Assembly: GCF_022397955.1 (NCBI RefSeq)
Contig: NZ_JAKEUQ010000014.1
Span: 46,027-110,026 of the forward strand
Reading direction: 5' to 3'
DNA: 64,000 bases
Source: Vibrio sp. Isolate32
Lineage (GTDB): Bacteria > Pseudomonadota > Gammaproteobacteria > Enterobacterales > Vibrionaceae
Under the pieces are notes generated by a model, which worked only from the letters and a program-made list of their open reading frames with translations, searched no databases and was not told the origin of the DNA. Position 1 is the first letter of the stretch. The number at the start of each line of letters is the position of its first letter. Below, piece by piece: positions 1 to 9,086 of the stretch. The translations under genes were made by a program, and so were the position numbers.

Positions 1-610
1 TGAGTTGCCAAGTGGTTTGATGCTAGGTGCGGGTTCTAAAGTGGTTGCGACTCAAAAGGTTCACACACACGGTAACGCGCAGACTACATCTAACAGCCTC
101 GACATGATGATCGAAGGCGACGGTTTCTTCCAAGTTGAAATGCCAGATGGTGAAACAGGTTACAGCCGAAATGGTCAATTCACACTGAACGGTGACGGCG
201 CAATCGTGACATCGGGTCAAGGTTACCCGCTACAACCAGAGATCGTTATCCCTGAAGATGCAATCTCGGTGACAGTCGGTAACGACGGTGAAGTATCGGT
301 TCGTCTCCGTGGTGAGCAGAACAACGTTGTTGTAGGCCAAATCACTATCACTGACTTTGTAAACCCAGGCGGTTTAGAACCAGTAGGTCAAAACCTTTAC
401 TTGCCGACAGGTGCGAGTGGCGACCCACAAGAAGGAGTTCCTGGCTTTGATGGCCTAGGCAACATCCGCCAATCGATGTTAGAAACATCGAACGTAAACG
501 TAACCGAAGAGCTTGTAAATATGATCGAAGCTCAACGTGTTTACGAAATGAACTCGAAAGTAATCTCGTCGGTAGACAAGATGATGAGCTTTGTTAACCA
601 ACAGCTGTAA
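1..610 (+). CDS. flgG: Flagellar distal rod protein FlgG (3' part)
   Basis: C-terminal about 202 residues of the distal rod protein, which forms the drive-shaft segment between proximal rod and hook in the periplasm. The gene enters from the left edge (codons run from base 2), so its start is outside the window; full-length FlgG is usually about 260 residues. Family features are the central stretch IEGDGFFQV followed by GYSRNGQFTLNGDG, and the C-terminal helix EELVNMIEAQRVYEMNSKVI, which is shared by rod and hook proteins and packs into the axial coiled-coil core. It is followed by flgH, flgI and flgJ in the usual flg order. Identification is firm; only the N-terminus is missing. Confidence 0.96.
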   Translation, partial: ELPSGLMLGAGSKVVATQKVHTHGNAQTTSNSLDMMIEGDGFFQVEMPDGETGYSRNGQFTLNGDGAIVTSGQGYPLQPEIVIPEDAISVTVGNDGEVSVRLRGEQNNVVVGQITITDFVNPGGLEPVGQNLYLPTGASGDPQEGVPGFDGLGNIRQSMLETSNVNVTEELVNMIEAQRVYEMNSKVISSVDKMMSFVNQQL

Positions 611-699
611 TCGGTTTATTCGCCGCTTACTTGTTTCGTATTAATCGACGTGTTCGTCACGGCCTACTAATTACCACGACTTGCTGAGAGTATATCGCC

Positions 700-1476
700 A
701 TGAAACGTATTTTTTGTTTAGCCCTGTTTTTATCTATGAGCGGTTGTTCTGTGCTGGATCCAATCGAGACGCCAGCAGAAGAGAACGCGACCACAGTGGT
801 TGATGCGGTAGAAGGTGATAAATCGGCTCAAGAAAGTTCAGGCATTGTTGATACGCTTCGCGGTCGAACGGATCCTATCGCAGGTGATCCTGCATGGGCG
901 CCAATCAACCCAAAACAGAAACCAGAACATTACGCAGCGGCAACCGGTTCACTATTCAACGTAAACCATATTGGTAGCATGTACGATGACTCAAAGCCTC
1001 GCGGTATTGGTGACATCATTACCGTAGCGCTAGATGAAAATACTCGTGCGACGAAAAAAGCCAATGCAGATATGTCTAAGTCGAATGACTCGTCAATGGA
1101 GCCATTGGCTGTTGGCGGTCAAGAGTTAACGATAGACAAGTACAACTTCTCGTATGACCTAAGCAATACCAATACTTTCGCAGGTGACGCGTCTGCTAAT
1201 CAGAGCAACAGCATCAGTGGTTACATTACTGTGGAAGTGATTGAAGTGCTCGCTAACGGCAACCTAGTGGTGCGTGGTGAAAAATGGATGACATTGAACA
1301 CGGGTGATGAGTACATCCGCTTAAGTGGCACCATCCGTCCAGACGATATTGATTTCGATAATACCATCGCTTCAAACCGTGTTTCTAATGCACGAATCCA
1401 GTATTCAGGTACCGGAGTGCAACAAGATATGCAAGAGCCTGGATTCTTGGCACGATTCTTTAATGTATCTCTGTAG
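700..1476 (+). CDS. flgH: Flagellar L-ring lipoprotein FlgH
   Basis: Outer-membrane L-ring protein, 258 residues, which forms with FlgI the bushing around the rod. The N-terminus is a lipoprotein signal with lipobox MSGC (acylated Cys near residue 16). An acidic, probably flexible segment (about residues 20-60) follows, then the conserved core with [35 protein letters not shown] and the C-terminal beta-rich part with [19 protein letters not shown] and the SGTIRPDDI motif. It lies 90 bp after flgG and 95 bp before flgI, consistent with cotranscription in the flg operon. The ATG start is supported by the signal peptide, although the ribosome-binding site is only moderate. Confidence 0.96.
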   Translation: MKRIFCLALFLSMSGCSVLDPIETPAEENATTVVDAVEGDKSAQESSGIVDTLRGRTDPIAGDPAWAPINPKQKPEHYAAATGSLFNVNHIGSMYDDSKPRGIGDIITVALDENTRATKKANADMSKSNDSSMEPLAVGGQELTIDKYNFSYDLSNTNTFAGDASANQSNSISGYITVEVIEVLANGNLVVRGEKWMTLNTGDEYIRLSGTIRPDDIDFDNTIASNRVSNARIQYSGTGVQQDMQEPGFLARFFNVSL

Positions 1477-1570
1477 AGCTTGAGAAGACGTCGACATACT
1501 GACAGCCCGCGTTACTCAACAATATTTCGCTAAGCTATTATTAATTAAAGCAATACAGACAGGTTACTCA

Positions 1571-2662
1571 ATGAAAAAACTGACACTCGTACTATTCGGC
1601 ATGCTATTTCTTGCCACCAGTGCCCATGCTGCGCGTATTAAAGACGTGGCAAAAGTGGCGGGTGTTCGTAGTAACCAACTTGTCGGTTATGGTTTGGTCA
1701 CAGGTTTGCCGGGTACCGGTGAGACAACTCCCTTTACCGATCAAACGTTTAACGCGATGCTGCAAAATTTTGGCATTCAATTGCCGCCCGGCACTAAGCC
1801 AAAAACTAAAAACGTAGCGGCCGTTATTGTGACTGCTGAACTGCCAGCTTTCTCTAAGCAAGGTCAGGAAGTTGACGTAACCGTATCTTCTATCGGTTCG
1901 GCAAAAAGCCTACGTGGTGGCACGCTACTACAAACCTTTCTAAAAGGTCTTGATGGTCAGGTGTATGCCGTAGCGCAAGGTAACTTGGTAGTAAGTGGCT
2001 TTAGCGCTCAAGGTAACGACGGTTCTAAGATTGTCGGTAACAACCCTAACGTTGGCATCATCTCTAGCGGTGCAACGGTCGAACAAGAGATCCCAACGCC
2101 ATTCGGCCGTGGTGACTACATCACCTTCAACCTAATCCAATCAGATTTCACAACGGCTCAGCGTTTGGCTGATGCGGTTAACAACTTCTTAGGCCCACAA
2201 ATGGCGTCTGCGGTAGACGCGACTTCAGTAAAAGTTCGTGCACCTCGAGAAATCAGCCAACGTGTCGCGTTCTTATCCGCTATCGAAAACATCGAATTCG
2301 ACCCTGCTGAAGGCTCAGCGAAAATCATCGTTAACTCTCGCACCGGTACGATTGTGGTTGGTAAGCATGTGCGCTTAAAAGCGGCGGCGGTAACGCACGG
2401 TGGTATGACAGTTGCAATTAAAGAAAATCTCAACGTGAGCCAGCCGAATGCATTCTCTGGTGGTCAAACGGTAGTGGTTCCTGATTCTGATATCGAAATC
2501 ACGGAAGGCGATGGCAAAATGTTCAAATTTGAACCGGGCCTAACGCTGGATGATTTGGTCCGTGCAGTCAACGAAGTCGGCGCAGCGCCTTCTGATCTAA
2601 TGGCAATCCTTCAAGCACTGAAACAAGCGGGTGCAATTGAAGGCCAGTTGATTATTATCTAA
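1571..2662 (+). CDS. flgI: Flagellar P-ring protein FlgI
   Basis: Periplasmic P-ring subunit, 363 residues, assembled around the distal rod in the peptidoglycan layer. A classical cleavable signal peptide covers residues 1-20 (hydrophobic core [14 protein letters not shown], cleavage after AHA). The mature protein starts [30 protein letters not shown], the diagnostic FlgI N-terminus, and ends with the conserved [22 protein letters not shown] tail. The length is normal for the family. flgJ starts 10 bp downstream, so the two are almost certainly cotranscribed. Confidence 0.97.
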   Translation: MKKLTLVLFGMLFLATSAHAARIKDVAKVAGVRSNQLVGYGLVTGLPGTGETTPFTDQTFNAMLQNFGIQLPPGTKPKTKNVAAVIVTAELPAFSKQGQEVDVTVSSIGSAKSLRGGTLLQTFLKGLDGQVYAVAQGNLVVSGFSAQGNDGSKIVGNNPNVGIISSGATVEQEIPTPFGRGDYITFNLIQSDFTTAQRLADAVNNFLGPQMASAVDATSVKVRAPREISQRVAFLSAIENIEFDPAEGSAKIIVNSRTGTIVVGKHVRLKAAAVTHGGMTVAIKENLNVSQPNAFSGGQTVVVPDSDIEITEGDGKMFKFEPGLTLDDLVRAVNEVGAAPSDLMAILQALKQAGAIEGQLIII

Positions 2663-2672
2663 GGAATAGAGC

Positions 2673-3590
2673 ATGATTAAGAATAATAACGATATCGGCT
2701 TTATTCACGACATCGGTAGCCTCGACCGCCTTCGTCAACAAGCGGTAAACGGTGAAGAGGGCAGCGAAAAAGAAGCGCTCACCGCTGCGGCTAAACAGTT
2801 TGAATCGATTTTTACCTCAATGTTGTTTAAATCGATGCGCGATGCGAACTCAAGCTTCAAGTCGGACATGTTGAACAGCCAGAACGAACAGTTCTATCGT
2901 CAGATGCAAGATGACCAAATGGCGAGTGAGTTGAGTGCTTCAGGTTCGTTAGGTCTTGCGGATATGATTGTGGCACAGTTAAGCGCGGGTCAAGCAAGCG
3001 ATGCGACGGAAGATAAGGTTCGTAGTGAAGGCTTTGATACTTCATTACAAAGACCTCAATTCTCAGGTCGCTCAGAAGAGAGAGCATCTGAAGTTAAATC
3101 AGCGTCACAGGTTAAACAACCCGTCTCTTTCGATTCTCCAGAGTCGTTTGTAACCTCTATGAAGCCTTACGCAGAAAAAGCAGCGAGCGCGCTTGGTGTA
3201 GATTCATCTCTACTATTGGCACAAGCGGCACTGGAAACAGGCTGGGGCTCTAAGATGATTAAGAACTCTCTGGGCAACAGTAATAACCTGTTCAACATCA
3301 AAGCCGACAGAAGCTGGAAAGGCGATAAAGTGGCGACTCAAACACTCGAGTTCCATGGTAAAACTGCCGTTAAAGAATCTGCTTCTTTCCGTTCGTACTC
3401 GAGTTTTGAGGACAGCTTCAACGATTATGTGAAGTTCTTGAACGAAAATCCAAGGTACGAAACGGCGCTACAGCACCAAGGTAATTCAGAGAATTTCATC
3501 AAAGGTATCCACCAAGCGGGTTATGCAACTGACCCTAACTATGCAGACAAGGTTTTGCGAGTGAAAGCCAAGATTGACGAGATGAACTAG
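2673..3590 (+). CDS. flgJ: Flagellar rod assembly protein / peptidoglycan hydrolase FlgJ
   Basis: Bifunctional periplasmic protein, 305 residues. The N-terminal part (about 30-110) is the rod-cap domain with AAKQFESIFTSMLFKSMRDA. A Ser/Lys/Gln-rich linker (about 110-150) follows, then a C-terminal glucosaminidase domain (about 155-303) that opens the cell wall for the rod. The glycosidase motif LAQAALETGWGSKMI holds the likely catalytic Glu188; NLFNIKA and the terminal NYADKVLRVKAKI match FlgJ-type GH73 enzymes. It is the last gene before a terminator-like hairpin, and flgKL starts from its own promoter. Confidence 0.96.
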   Translation: MIKNNNDIGFIHDIGSLDRLRQQAVNGEEGSEKEALTAAAKQFESIFTSMLFKSMRDANSSFKSDMLNSQNEQFYRQMQDDQMASELSASGSLGLADMIVAQLSAGQASDATEDKVRSEGFDTSLQRPQFSGRSEERASEVKSASQVKQPVSFDSPESFVTSMKPYAEKAASALGVDSSLLLAQAALETGWGSKMIKNSLGNSNNLFNIKADRSWKGDKVATQTLEFHGKTAVKESASFRSYSSFEDSFNDYVKFLNENPRYETALQHQGNSENFIKGIHQAGYATDPNYADKVLRVKAKIDEMN

Positions 3591-3609
3591 CGTTATTGAA
3601 TGTATACGG

Positions 3610-3636
3610 GAGCTTGCCATTGGCAGGCTCTTTTCT
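3610..3636 (+). terminator. Intrinsic terminator after flgJ
   Basis: GAGCTTGCC and GGCAGGCTC form a 9-bp stem with one G-T pair and a 3-nt loop (ATT), followed by TTTTC. It separates the flg operon from flgK, which has its own promoter about 90 bp downstream. Confidence 0.7.
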
Positions 3637-3725
3637 TATCTATCACCTCAAATTTTGCTGCGAAATCTGTAGTTATCTCCTTACACTTCAATAAATTATT
3701 GTCTTTTAGCTATCCACTTCCTCTA

Positions 3726-3742
3726 TTGGCACATATATTGCT
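3726..3742 (+). promoter_or_regulatory. Sigma-54 (-24/-12) promoter of flgKL
   Basis: TTGGCACATATATTGCT matches the sigma-54 consensus (TGGCAC-N5-TTGCT) with GG and GC exactly 10 nt apart. It lies about 60 bp before the flgK start. In Vibrio, flgK is a FlrBC/sigma-54-dependent gene, which fits. Confidence 0.88.
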
Positions 3743-3799
3743 TTTTAAACGAGTAGTTAATCAGTTTATCCTGATTTGGTTAAGTTTTTTGGGGGCATT

Positions 3800-5680
3800 A
3801 TGGCGTCGGATCTTCTGAATGTAGGGGCACAAAGTGTTCTTACTGCTCAGAGACAGCTAAACACCACAGGTCATAACATTTCTAACGCCAATACAGAGGG
3901 CTATAGCCGCCAATCTGTGATTCAAGGTGTTAATGACCCGCGCCAGTACGGTGGTCAAACCTACGGCATGGGTGTGCATGTGGAAAATGTTCGCCGCTCT
4001 TGGGACCAATTTGCCGTCAATGAACTTAACCTATCGACAACCAATGCCGCCAACAAAGGCGACACTCAAGGCAACTTGGATATGCTGTCGAACATGTTGT
4101 CTTCGGTGGCTTCGAAGAAGGTTCCAGAAAACCTAAATGAATGGTTTGACTCGGTTAAAACCTTAGCCGATACACCGAATGACGTTGGTGCACGAAAAGT
4201 CGTAATAGAGAAGGCTGGGTTACTGAGTAAAACGTTGAATGAATTTCATGAAACGGTTCGTCAACAGTCTGATTCTACGAATAAAAAATTAGATATGGGT
4301 ATCGAGCGAGTAAACCAACTCGCGATCGAGATCCGTGACGTACAACGCTTAATGATGCGAACTCCTGGGCCACATAACGACCTTCGAGATCAGCACGAAA
4401 AGCTGATCAATGAGCTGTCTGGTTACACCAAAGTCACGGTAACGCCGCGCTCGAATGCCGAAGGATTTAACGTTCATATCGGCAATGGTCACACTTTGGT
4501 CTCAGGTAGTGAAGCAAGCCAACTGAAAATGGTTGATGGCTTGCCCGATGCACATCAGCGTCGTTTGGCGATTGTTGAAGGGAAATCCTTAAAGCCAATC
4601 ACTAGCAGTGATATCGATGGAAAAATCGGTGCCATGCTCGATATGCGAGACGAACACATCCCTGACATCATGGATGAGCTTGGACGTTTGGCGACGGCGT
4701 TCTCGTACAAGGTAAATAGTCTTCAAGAGCAAGGCTTAGATCTCAACGGCAACGTGGGTAAGAATTTGTTTACCGATGTGAACTCTGAGCTGGTGGCAAA
4801 ATCTCGTGTGACGGCAAGTGGGCAATCCAAAGCGGATGTAGCTGTGTTTATTGATGATACTGCTGCCTTAAAAGGTGGAGAGTACGGTCTTAAATACGAT
4901 GGTAGTGATTACGTGGTGACCAAGCCAACTGGCGAAACGGTCAAAGTGAGTACCGATTCAAGCGGCAACGCGTTTTATCTTGATGGTATGCGCGTCGAAA
5001 TTCGTAATCCGCCTGAACTTGGTGAAAAGCTGTTACTGCGTCCAACGCGTAATTTTGCCGCGCAGATTCATATGGCAACCACAGATCCAAAAGACATTGC
5101 CGCACAAAGTTATGAGGCATCGACCACCTTTGCTAAAGGCACTGCGGGGTTCAAAATTTTAGCGGCTGGCCAATTACGTGAGTTCGAAGTGGTTGTATCG
5201 CCAAAGGGTGAGCAATTTGCCGTGACGGATCCAAAGGGCAACATTTTAATGCAGCCGCAACCGTATCCACCTGAAGGACCAGTGACTATTAATGGCACGA
5301 CCTTTGAGTTAACAACTGGCGCGGTGGCGAACGATAAATTTACGGCAAACCTTGTCCCATCAGAAGGTGACAATGGCAACTTACGTAAGCTACAAGACCT
5401 CCAAACAGAAAAAGTTTTGAACGATGGTGAATCTACGATTTTAGATATTTACAATAACCTAAATACCAATACAGGCTTGAAGTCTTCAACGGCAAATCGT
5501 TTGAGCGATATCGCGAGATTAGAGAAAGAGTCAGCTCAAGAGCGTATCGCTTCGATCTCGGGGGTTAACCTCGATGAAGAAGCGGCAAATATGATGAAAT
5601 TTCAGCAAGCGTACATGGCATCTTCACGCATCATGCAAGCCGCCAATGATACGTTTAACACTATTTTGGCTTTGAGGTAG
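3800..5680 (+). CDS. flgK: Flagellar hook-filament junction protein FlgK
   Basis: First hook-filament junction protein (HAP1), 626 residues, secreted by the flagellar export apparatus. The N-terminus MASDLLNVGAQSVLTAQRQLNTTGHNISNANTEGYSRQ is the rod/hook-type signature, and the C-terminus SGVNLDEEAANMMKFQQAYMASSRIMQAANDTFNTI is the matching axial helix. The open frame extends 8 codons further to a TTG at 3776, but ATG 3800 directly follows a GGGGGC ribosome-binding site and gives the conserved N-terminus. A consensus sigma-54 promoter lies upstream. flgL follows after 9 bp. Confidence 0.97.
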   Translation: MASDLLNVGAQSVLTAQRQLNTTGHNISNANTEGYSRQSVIQGVNDPRQYGGQTYGMGVHVENVRRSWDQFAVNELNLSTTNAANKGDTQGNLDMLSNMLSSVASKKVPENLNEWFDSVKTLADTPNDVGARKVVIEKAGLLSKTLNEFHETVRQQSDSTNKKLDMGIERVNQLAIEIRDVQRLMMRTPGPHNDLRDQHEKLINELSGYTKVTVTPRSNAEGFNVHIGNGHTLVSGSEASQLKMVDGLPDAHQRRLAIVEGKSLKPITSSDIDGKIGAMLDMRDEHIPDIMDELGRLATAFSYKVNSLQEQGLDLNGNVGKNLFTDVNSELVAKSRVTASGQSKADVAVFIDDTAALKGGEYGLKYDGSDYVVTKPTGETVKVSTDSSGNAFYLDGMRVEIRNPPELGEKLLLRPTRNFAAQIHMATTDPKDIAAQSYEASTTFAKGTAGFKILAAGQLREFEVVVSPKGEQFAVTDPKGNILMQPQPYPPEGPVTINGTTFELTTGAVANDKFTANLVPSEGDNGNLRKLQDLQTEKVLNDGESTILDIYNNLNTNTGLKSSTANRLSDIARLEKESAQERIASISGVNLDEEAANMMKFQQAYMASSRIMQAANDTFNTILALR

Positions 5681-5689
5681 GAAGGATAA

Positions 5690-6880
5690 ATGTTGAATCG
5701 TATTTCTAGCTTCCACAATTATCAGTCAGTACAAAATGACTTGCGCCGCCAAGAGAACAAGGTGCATCACAACCAAGCGCAGCTCGCTTCTGGTAAGAAG
5801 TTGCAGTCGCCGAGTGATGACCCATTGGCAACGCACTATTTACAGAATATTGGTCAGCAGTCAGAGCAGCTTAAACAGTATGTAGATGCGATTACTTTAG
5901 TAAGAAACCGTCTTGAACATCACGAGGTATTGGTCTCCAACACTGAAGGCTTTGCTGATGAAGCAAAACGAACCGTGATGGAAATGATCAACGGTGCACT
6001 TTCTCCAGAAGACCGCTTAGCTAAGAAGCGTGAAATTCAAGAACTGGCGAATAACTTCTTGCACTTGGCCAACTCTCAAGATGAGTCGGGTAACTACACA
6101 TTTGCAGGCACTAAGCCGAAAAATCAGCCTTTCTTTCGAGATAACGAAGGAAATGTGACGTATCAAGGTGATGACTATCAACGCAAGATGCGTGTAGCAA
6201 GCAGCTTCGAAATGGCAATGAATGACCCGGGCAGCAAGATGTTTATGGAAATAGATAATCCGTTCGGTGACTACGAACCTCAATACGAGCTTGAACCTGC
6301 GTCTGAGCTATTGCTCGGACGTGCGACCAACAGCGATGAAGATGGGTCTACTTATAAAGTGACTTTCGTCGATATGCAGACAGGTAAATTTGCTTATCAA
6401 CTTGAAAAAGATGGCTCGGTGGTTGCCGCTGAAGATTTTGACCCTTCAACTGGCATTGTTTATGAAGGGCTAAATATTCAAATTAAAGGCCAAATTACTA
6501 AGGGTGACTCCATCACCTTAGAGCCGAGAGATACATTCTCTATCTTTGATACGTTCAAAGAAGCCGCAGAACAGGCAGAAAACCCGGTGTCGGATGCATC
6601 AGCAACGGCGAAATTGCACCAAGTGACAGAAGAGTTCCATGCTGCGTTCATTCACTTGACTAAGGCGAGAACCGATGTGGGTGCACGCTTGAGTACATTG
6701 GATATTCAAGAGCAGCAACATGAAGATTTTAAGTTGTCTTTGGCGAAAGCAAAAAGCAACTTTGAAGACTTGGATTATTCGAAAGCCATCATTGAATTCA
6801 ATGAAAACTCTCGAGCACTCCAAGCTTCACAACAAGCGTTTGGCAAAACAAAAGACCTAACCTTGTTTAACTATATTTAA
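5690..6880 (+). CDS. flgL: Flagellar hook-filament junction protein FlgL
   Basis: Second junction protein (HAP3), 396 residues, on which the first flagellin layer is built. The N-terminus MLNRISSFHNYQSVQNDL with ASGKKLQSPSDDPLA, and the C-terminal helix SLAKAKSNFEDLDYSKAIIEF, are flagellin-like, as expected for FlgL. The middle part (about 170-290) is variable. An AGGAAGGATAA sequence just before ATG serves as ribosome-binding site. It is cotranscribed with flgK from the sigma-54 promoter at 3726. No clear terminator was found directly after it. Confidence 0.96.
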   Translation: MLNRISSFHNYQSVQNDLRRQENKVHHNQAQLASGKKLQSPSDDPLATHYLQNIGQQSEQLKQYVDAITLVRNRLEHHEVLVSNTEGFADEAKRTVMEMINGALSPEDRLAKKREIQELANNFLHLANSQDESGNYTFAGTKPKNQPFFRDNEGNVTYQGDDYQRKMRVASSFEMAMNDPGSKMFMEIDNPFGDYEPQYELEPASELLLGRATNSDEDGSTYKVTFVDMQTGKFAYQLEKDGSVVAAEDFDPSTGIVYEGLNIQIKGQITKGDSITLEPRDTFSIFDTFKEAAEQAENPVSDASATAKLHQVTEEFHAAFIHLTKARTDVGARLSTLDIQEQQHEDFKLSLAKAKSNFEDLDYSKAIIEFNENSRALQASQQAFGKTKDLTLFNYI

Positions 6881-7104
6881 TGATCAATCGGTATTTGGTG
6901 GTGAACTGCTAAATACCACGGAGTCGATTCTTTGCCTTATGTGCTATGCCATACGGCGAATGACTTCAATGCTTGCCGCTTTTTTGTACGAAACATTTTG
7001 TTTTTCAAGATAGCGGCAAAAAACGGCAATCAGGAGGGTATACGTTGTTCCACCCTCAAAGAGCAAACAATTACAATCGCGTTTAATTTTTTGTAAGTTT
7101 TTGA

Positions 7105-7126
7105 TTTTTAATTAATTAATTAAAAA
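7105..7126. repeat. 22-bp perfect A/T palindrome upstream of flaA
   Basis: Five T, then the TTAA-rich core AATTAATTAATT, then five A form a perfect palindrome about 22 bp upstream of the -24 element. It could bend DNA or bind IHF, H-NS or a flagellar activator; the sequence alone does not tell which. Confidence 0.55.
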
Positions 7127-7147
7127 ATTACTTATAAAAAATTAAAC

Positions 7148-7164
7148 TTGGCATACAACTTGTA
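7148..7164 (+). promoter_or_regulatory. Sigma-54-like promoter of flaA
   Basis: TTGGCATACAACTTGTA has the -24 GG and correct 10-nt spacing, but the -12 element reads TTGT instead of TTGC. It is the best candidate in the gap. The downstream flagellin resembles V. cholerae FlaA, the only sigma-54-dependent flagellin there, which supports the call. The transcript would have a leader of about 130 nt. Confidence 0.55.
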
Positions 7165-7303
7165 TCTGTGTTGGTTATAAATGATTAATACAGATCTTAA
7201 ACCCTGAATAGGGTTTATCGAGTAATACACGGTCAGTGCTTATCCATATGAGAGTAAAGCTGGCCGCTTCGCAGAAAGTTTGCGAACTCATAAGGAGAGC
7301 AAA

Positions 7304-8440
7304 ATGGCTATCAATGTAAGCACTAACGTATCTGCTATGACAGCACAACGTTACCTGAATAAAGCGTCGAATGACTTAGCGACTTCTATGGAGCGTTTGT
7401 CATCTGGTCACAAAATCAACAGCGCGAAAGACGATGCTGCGGGTCTGCAAATCTCGAACCGCTTAACAGCACAATCTCGTGGTCTTGATGTGGCAATGCG
7501 TAATGCCAACGACGGTATTTCGATTGCTCAAACCGCTGAAGGTGCGATGAACGAATCAACCAACGTACTACAACGTATGCGTGATCTAGCGATTCAATCA
7601 TCAAATGGCACTAACTCTCCAGCAGAGCGTACAGCACTGAATGAAGAGTCAATGGCACTTCAAGATGAGCTTAACCGTATCGCGGAAACAACCTCTTTTG
7701 GTGGCCGTCGTCTATTGAACGGTTCATTTGGTGAAGCGTCGTTCCAGATTGGTTCTAACTCTGGTGAAGCGATGATCATGGCGTTGACTAGCATTCGTGC
7801 AGATGATTTCCGCATGGGTGGTACTACGTTTGATTCAGAAAACGCGAAAGATAAAGATTGGCAAGTGCCGCCAACCGCAAGCGATCTTAAGTTTGAATTT
7901 AAGACTAAAGCGGGCGAAGACATCATTCTAGATATCAACACCAAAGCGGGTGACGATATTGAAGAACTGGCGACTTACATTAATGGTCAATCTGATCTAG
8001 TGAACGCATCGGTTACCGATGAAGGCCGTTTACAGCTATTCGTTGCTGAACCTGATCTTGAGGGTTCAATGTCTATCTCTGGTGGACTAGCATCTGAGCT
8101 AGGTATTAAGAGTGAAGGGCGTGCTACATCAGTTCAAGATATCAGCCTAACAAGCGTTGCAGGCTCACAGAACGCAATCAGTGTGATTGATTCTGCAATG
8201 AAGTACGTAGATTCACAGCGTGCTGATTTGGGTGCGAAACAAAACCGTCTAAGCCACAGTATTAATAACTTGGCAAACGTACAAGAGAACGTAGACGCTT
8301 CTAACAGCCGAATCAAAGATACGGACTTTGCGAAAGAGACGACGCAAATGACCAAGTCACAAATTCTGCAACAAGCAGGTACTTCGATACTTGCTCAAGC
8401 AAAACAGTTGCCTAACTCTGCAATGACATTGTTGCAATAG
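7304..8440 (+). CDS. flaA: Polar flagellin, FlaA type
   Basis: Flagellar filament subunit, 378 residues. The N-terminal D0/D1 helices ([38 protein letters not shown]) and C-terminal D1/D0 ([20 protein letters not shown]) are typical; the middle domain is short, as in other Vibrio flagellins. Segments such as [32 protein letters not shown] and the end [13 protein letters not shown] resemble V. cholerae FlaA rather than the accessory flagellins, so it is probably the core flagellin. The open frame reaches a GTG/TTG-type codon at 7280, but ATG 7304 has a strong TAAGGAG site. Flagellin letters differ among Vibrio species; the symbol follows V. cholerae. Confidence 0.92.
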   Translation: MAINVSTNVSAMTAQRYLNKASNDLATSMERLSSGHKINSAKDDAAGLQISNRLTAQSRGLDVAMRNANDGISIAQTAEGAMNESTNVLQRMRDLAIQSSNGTNSPAERTALNEESMALQDELNRIAETTSFGGRRLLNGSFGEASFQIGSNSGEAMIMALTSIRADDFRMGGTTFDSENAKDKDWQVPPTASDLKFEFKTKAGEDIILDINTKAGDDIEELATYINGQSDLVNASVTDEGRLQLFVAEPDLEGSMSISGGLASELGIKSEGRATSVQDISLTSVAGSQNAISVIDSAMKYVDSQRADLGAKQNRLSHSINNLANVQENVDASNSRIKDTDFAKETTQMTKSQILQQAGTSILAQAKQLPNSAMTLLQ

Positions 8441-8632
8441 TTATTGGTTGAACTTGCTGCTCGTGTTCAGACGTGAGCCATGCAGCAAGGGAAACTGGCA
8501 AGCATACTTACTATTGAGTGTTTAGCTCTCTCATCTCTCACCTGCTATCCATTTTTACGGTAAGAATGCAACGGCAAGTCGGAAATGTGTTCATTTCTCG
8601 ATGATCTCCACACAGGCTCTGACGCGCCAACT

Positions 8633-8666
8633 AGCCCCGGTTCTCTCAAAGGAAAAGGGGCTTTTT
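8633..8666 (+). terminator. Intrinsic terminator after flaA
   Basis: AGCCCC (8633-8638) pairs with GGGGCT (8657-8662), followed by a run of T. The loop is long (18 nt). Confidence 0.65.
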
Positions 8667-8978
8667 CCTTTCAGTATTTCTTGTTTTTGCTATTTATTTT
8701 CCTGTGAATTTTCTCGCTCTACCTTTCTCAAATGTTTATTTAACTATTCTTCTTCATGACAAATAATTTCACCTATGACACAAGATCAGCCTAACCCAGA
8801 GATCTTTGGCGATTGATCATTTCTCCATGTTGAGCAATTTAGACGGCGATTCGTACGTTTTCAAACAGGTTAAGATCTTTTCTCAGTTGAAATCTATCGC
8901 TGCATTAGAAAATGATGAAAATTAAGTGACTGATAAATATAAAATTAATATTTTTTTGTGGTTTTTTAAAAGTTTTTC

Positions 8979-9005
8979 TAAAGCTTATGAATTTTGAGCC
9001 GTTAT
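8979..9005 (+). promoter_or_regulatory. Sigma-28 (FliA) promoter of flagellin 2
   Basis: TAAAGCTT, an 11-nt spacer and GCCGTTAT match the sigma-28 pattern (TAAAGTTT-N11-GCCGATAA) in sequence and spacing. It lies about 80 bp before the ATG. The third flagellin has a nearly identical site. Confidence 0.85.
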
Positions 9006-9031
9006 TAAAAGTAACTTTGAGAGAACTACTT

Positions 9032-9054
9032 GGTTTTCCGAGACGTCGGAAACC
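9032..9054 (+). promoter_or_regulatory. Hairpin in the 5' leader of flagellin 2
   Basis: GGTTTTCCGA and TCGGAAACC pair with one bulged T around the loop GACG, about 35 nt before the start codon. No T run follows, so it is probably not a terminator. It may stabilise the transcript or affect translation. Function is inferred only from structure. Confidence 0.5.
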
Positions 9055-9086
9055 GCTATACCGGAAAATCAATTGGAGAAATCACC

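Larger units (their letters stand above)
6881..7303 (+). other. Intergenic region flgL-flaA with inverted repeats and A/T-rich promoter DNA
   Basis: No gene is visible in these 423 bp. Three pairings stand out: GGTATTT/AAATACC just after flgL; TGCCGCT (6974-6980) with AGCGGCA (7012-7018); and GAGGGT (7033-7038) with ACCCTC (7051-7056). None is followed by a good T run, so they are not clear terminators. From about 7080 the DNA is very A/T-rich, with a 22-bp perfect palindrome, and leads into a sigma-54-like site at 7148. The flagellin start is preceded by TAAGGAG (7291-7297). Confidence 0.6.
8441..9086 (+). other. Intergenic region between flagellin genes 1 and 2
   Basis: 646 bp without a credible gene. 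It holds a terminator (8633-8666) for the first flagellin, about 310 bp with no recognisable feature, a sigma-28 promoter (8979-9005), a leader hairpin (9032-9054) and the ribosome-binding site TTGGAG (9073-9078) of the second flagellin. Confidence 0.7.

Noticed and set aside
3600..3818. Short + strand frame between flgJ and flgK
   Set aside because: It overlaps the terminator and the sigma-54 promoter and has no protein-like composition.
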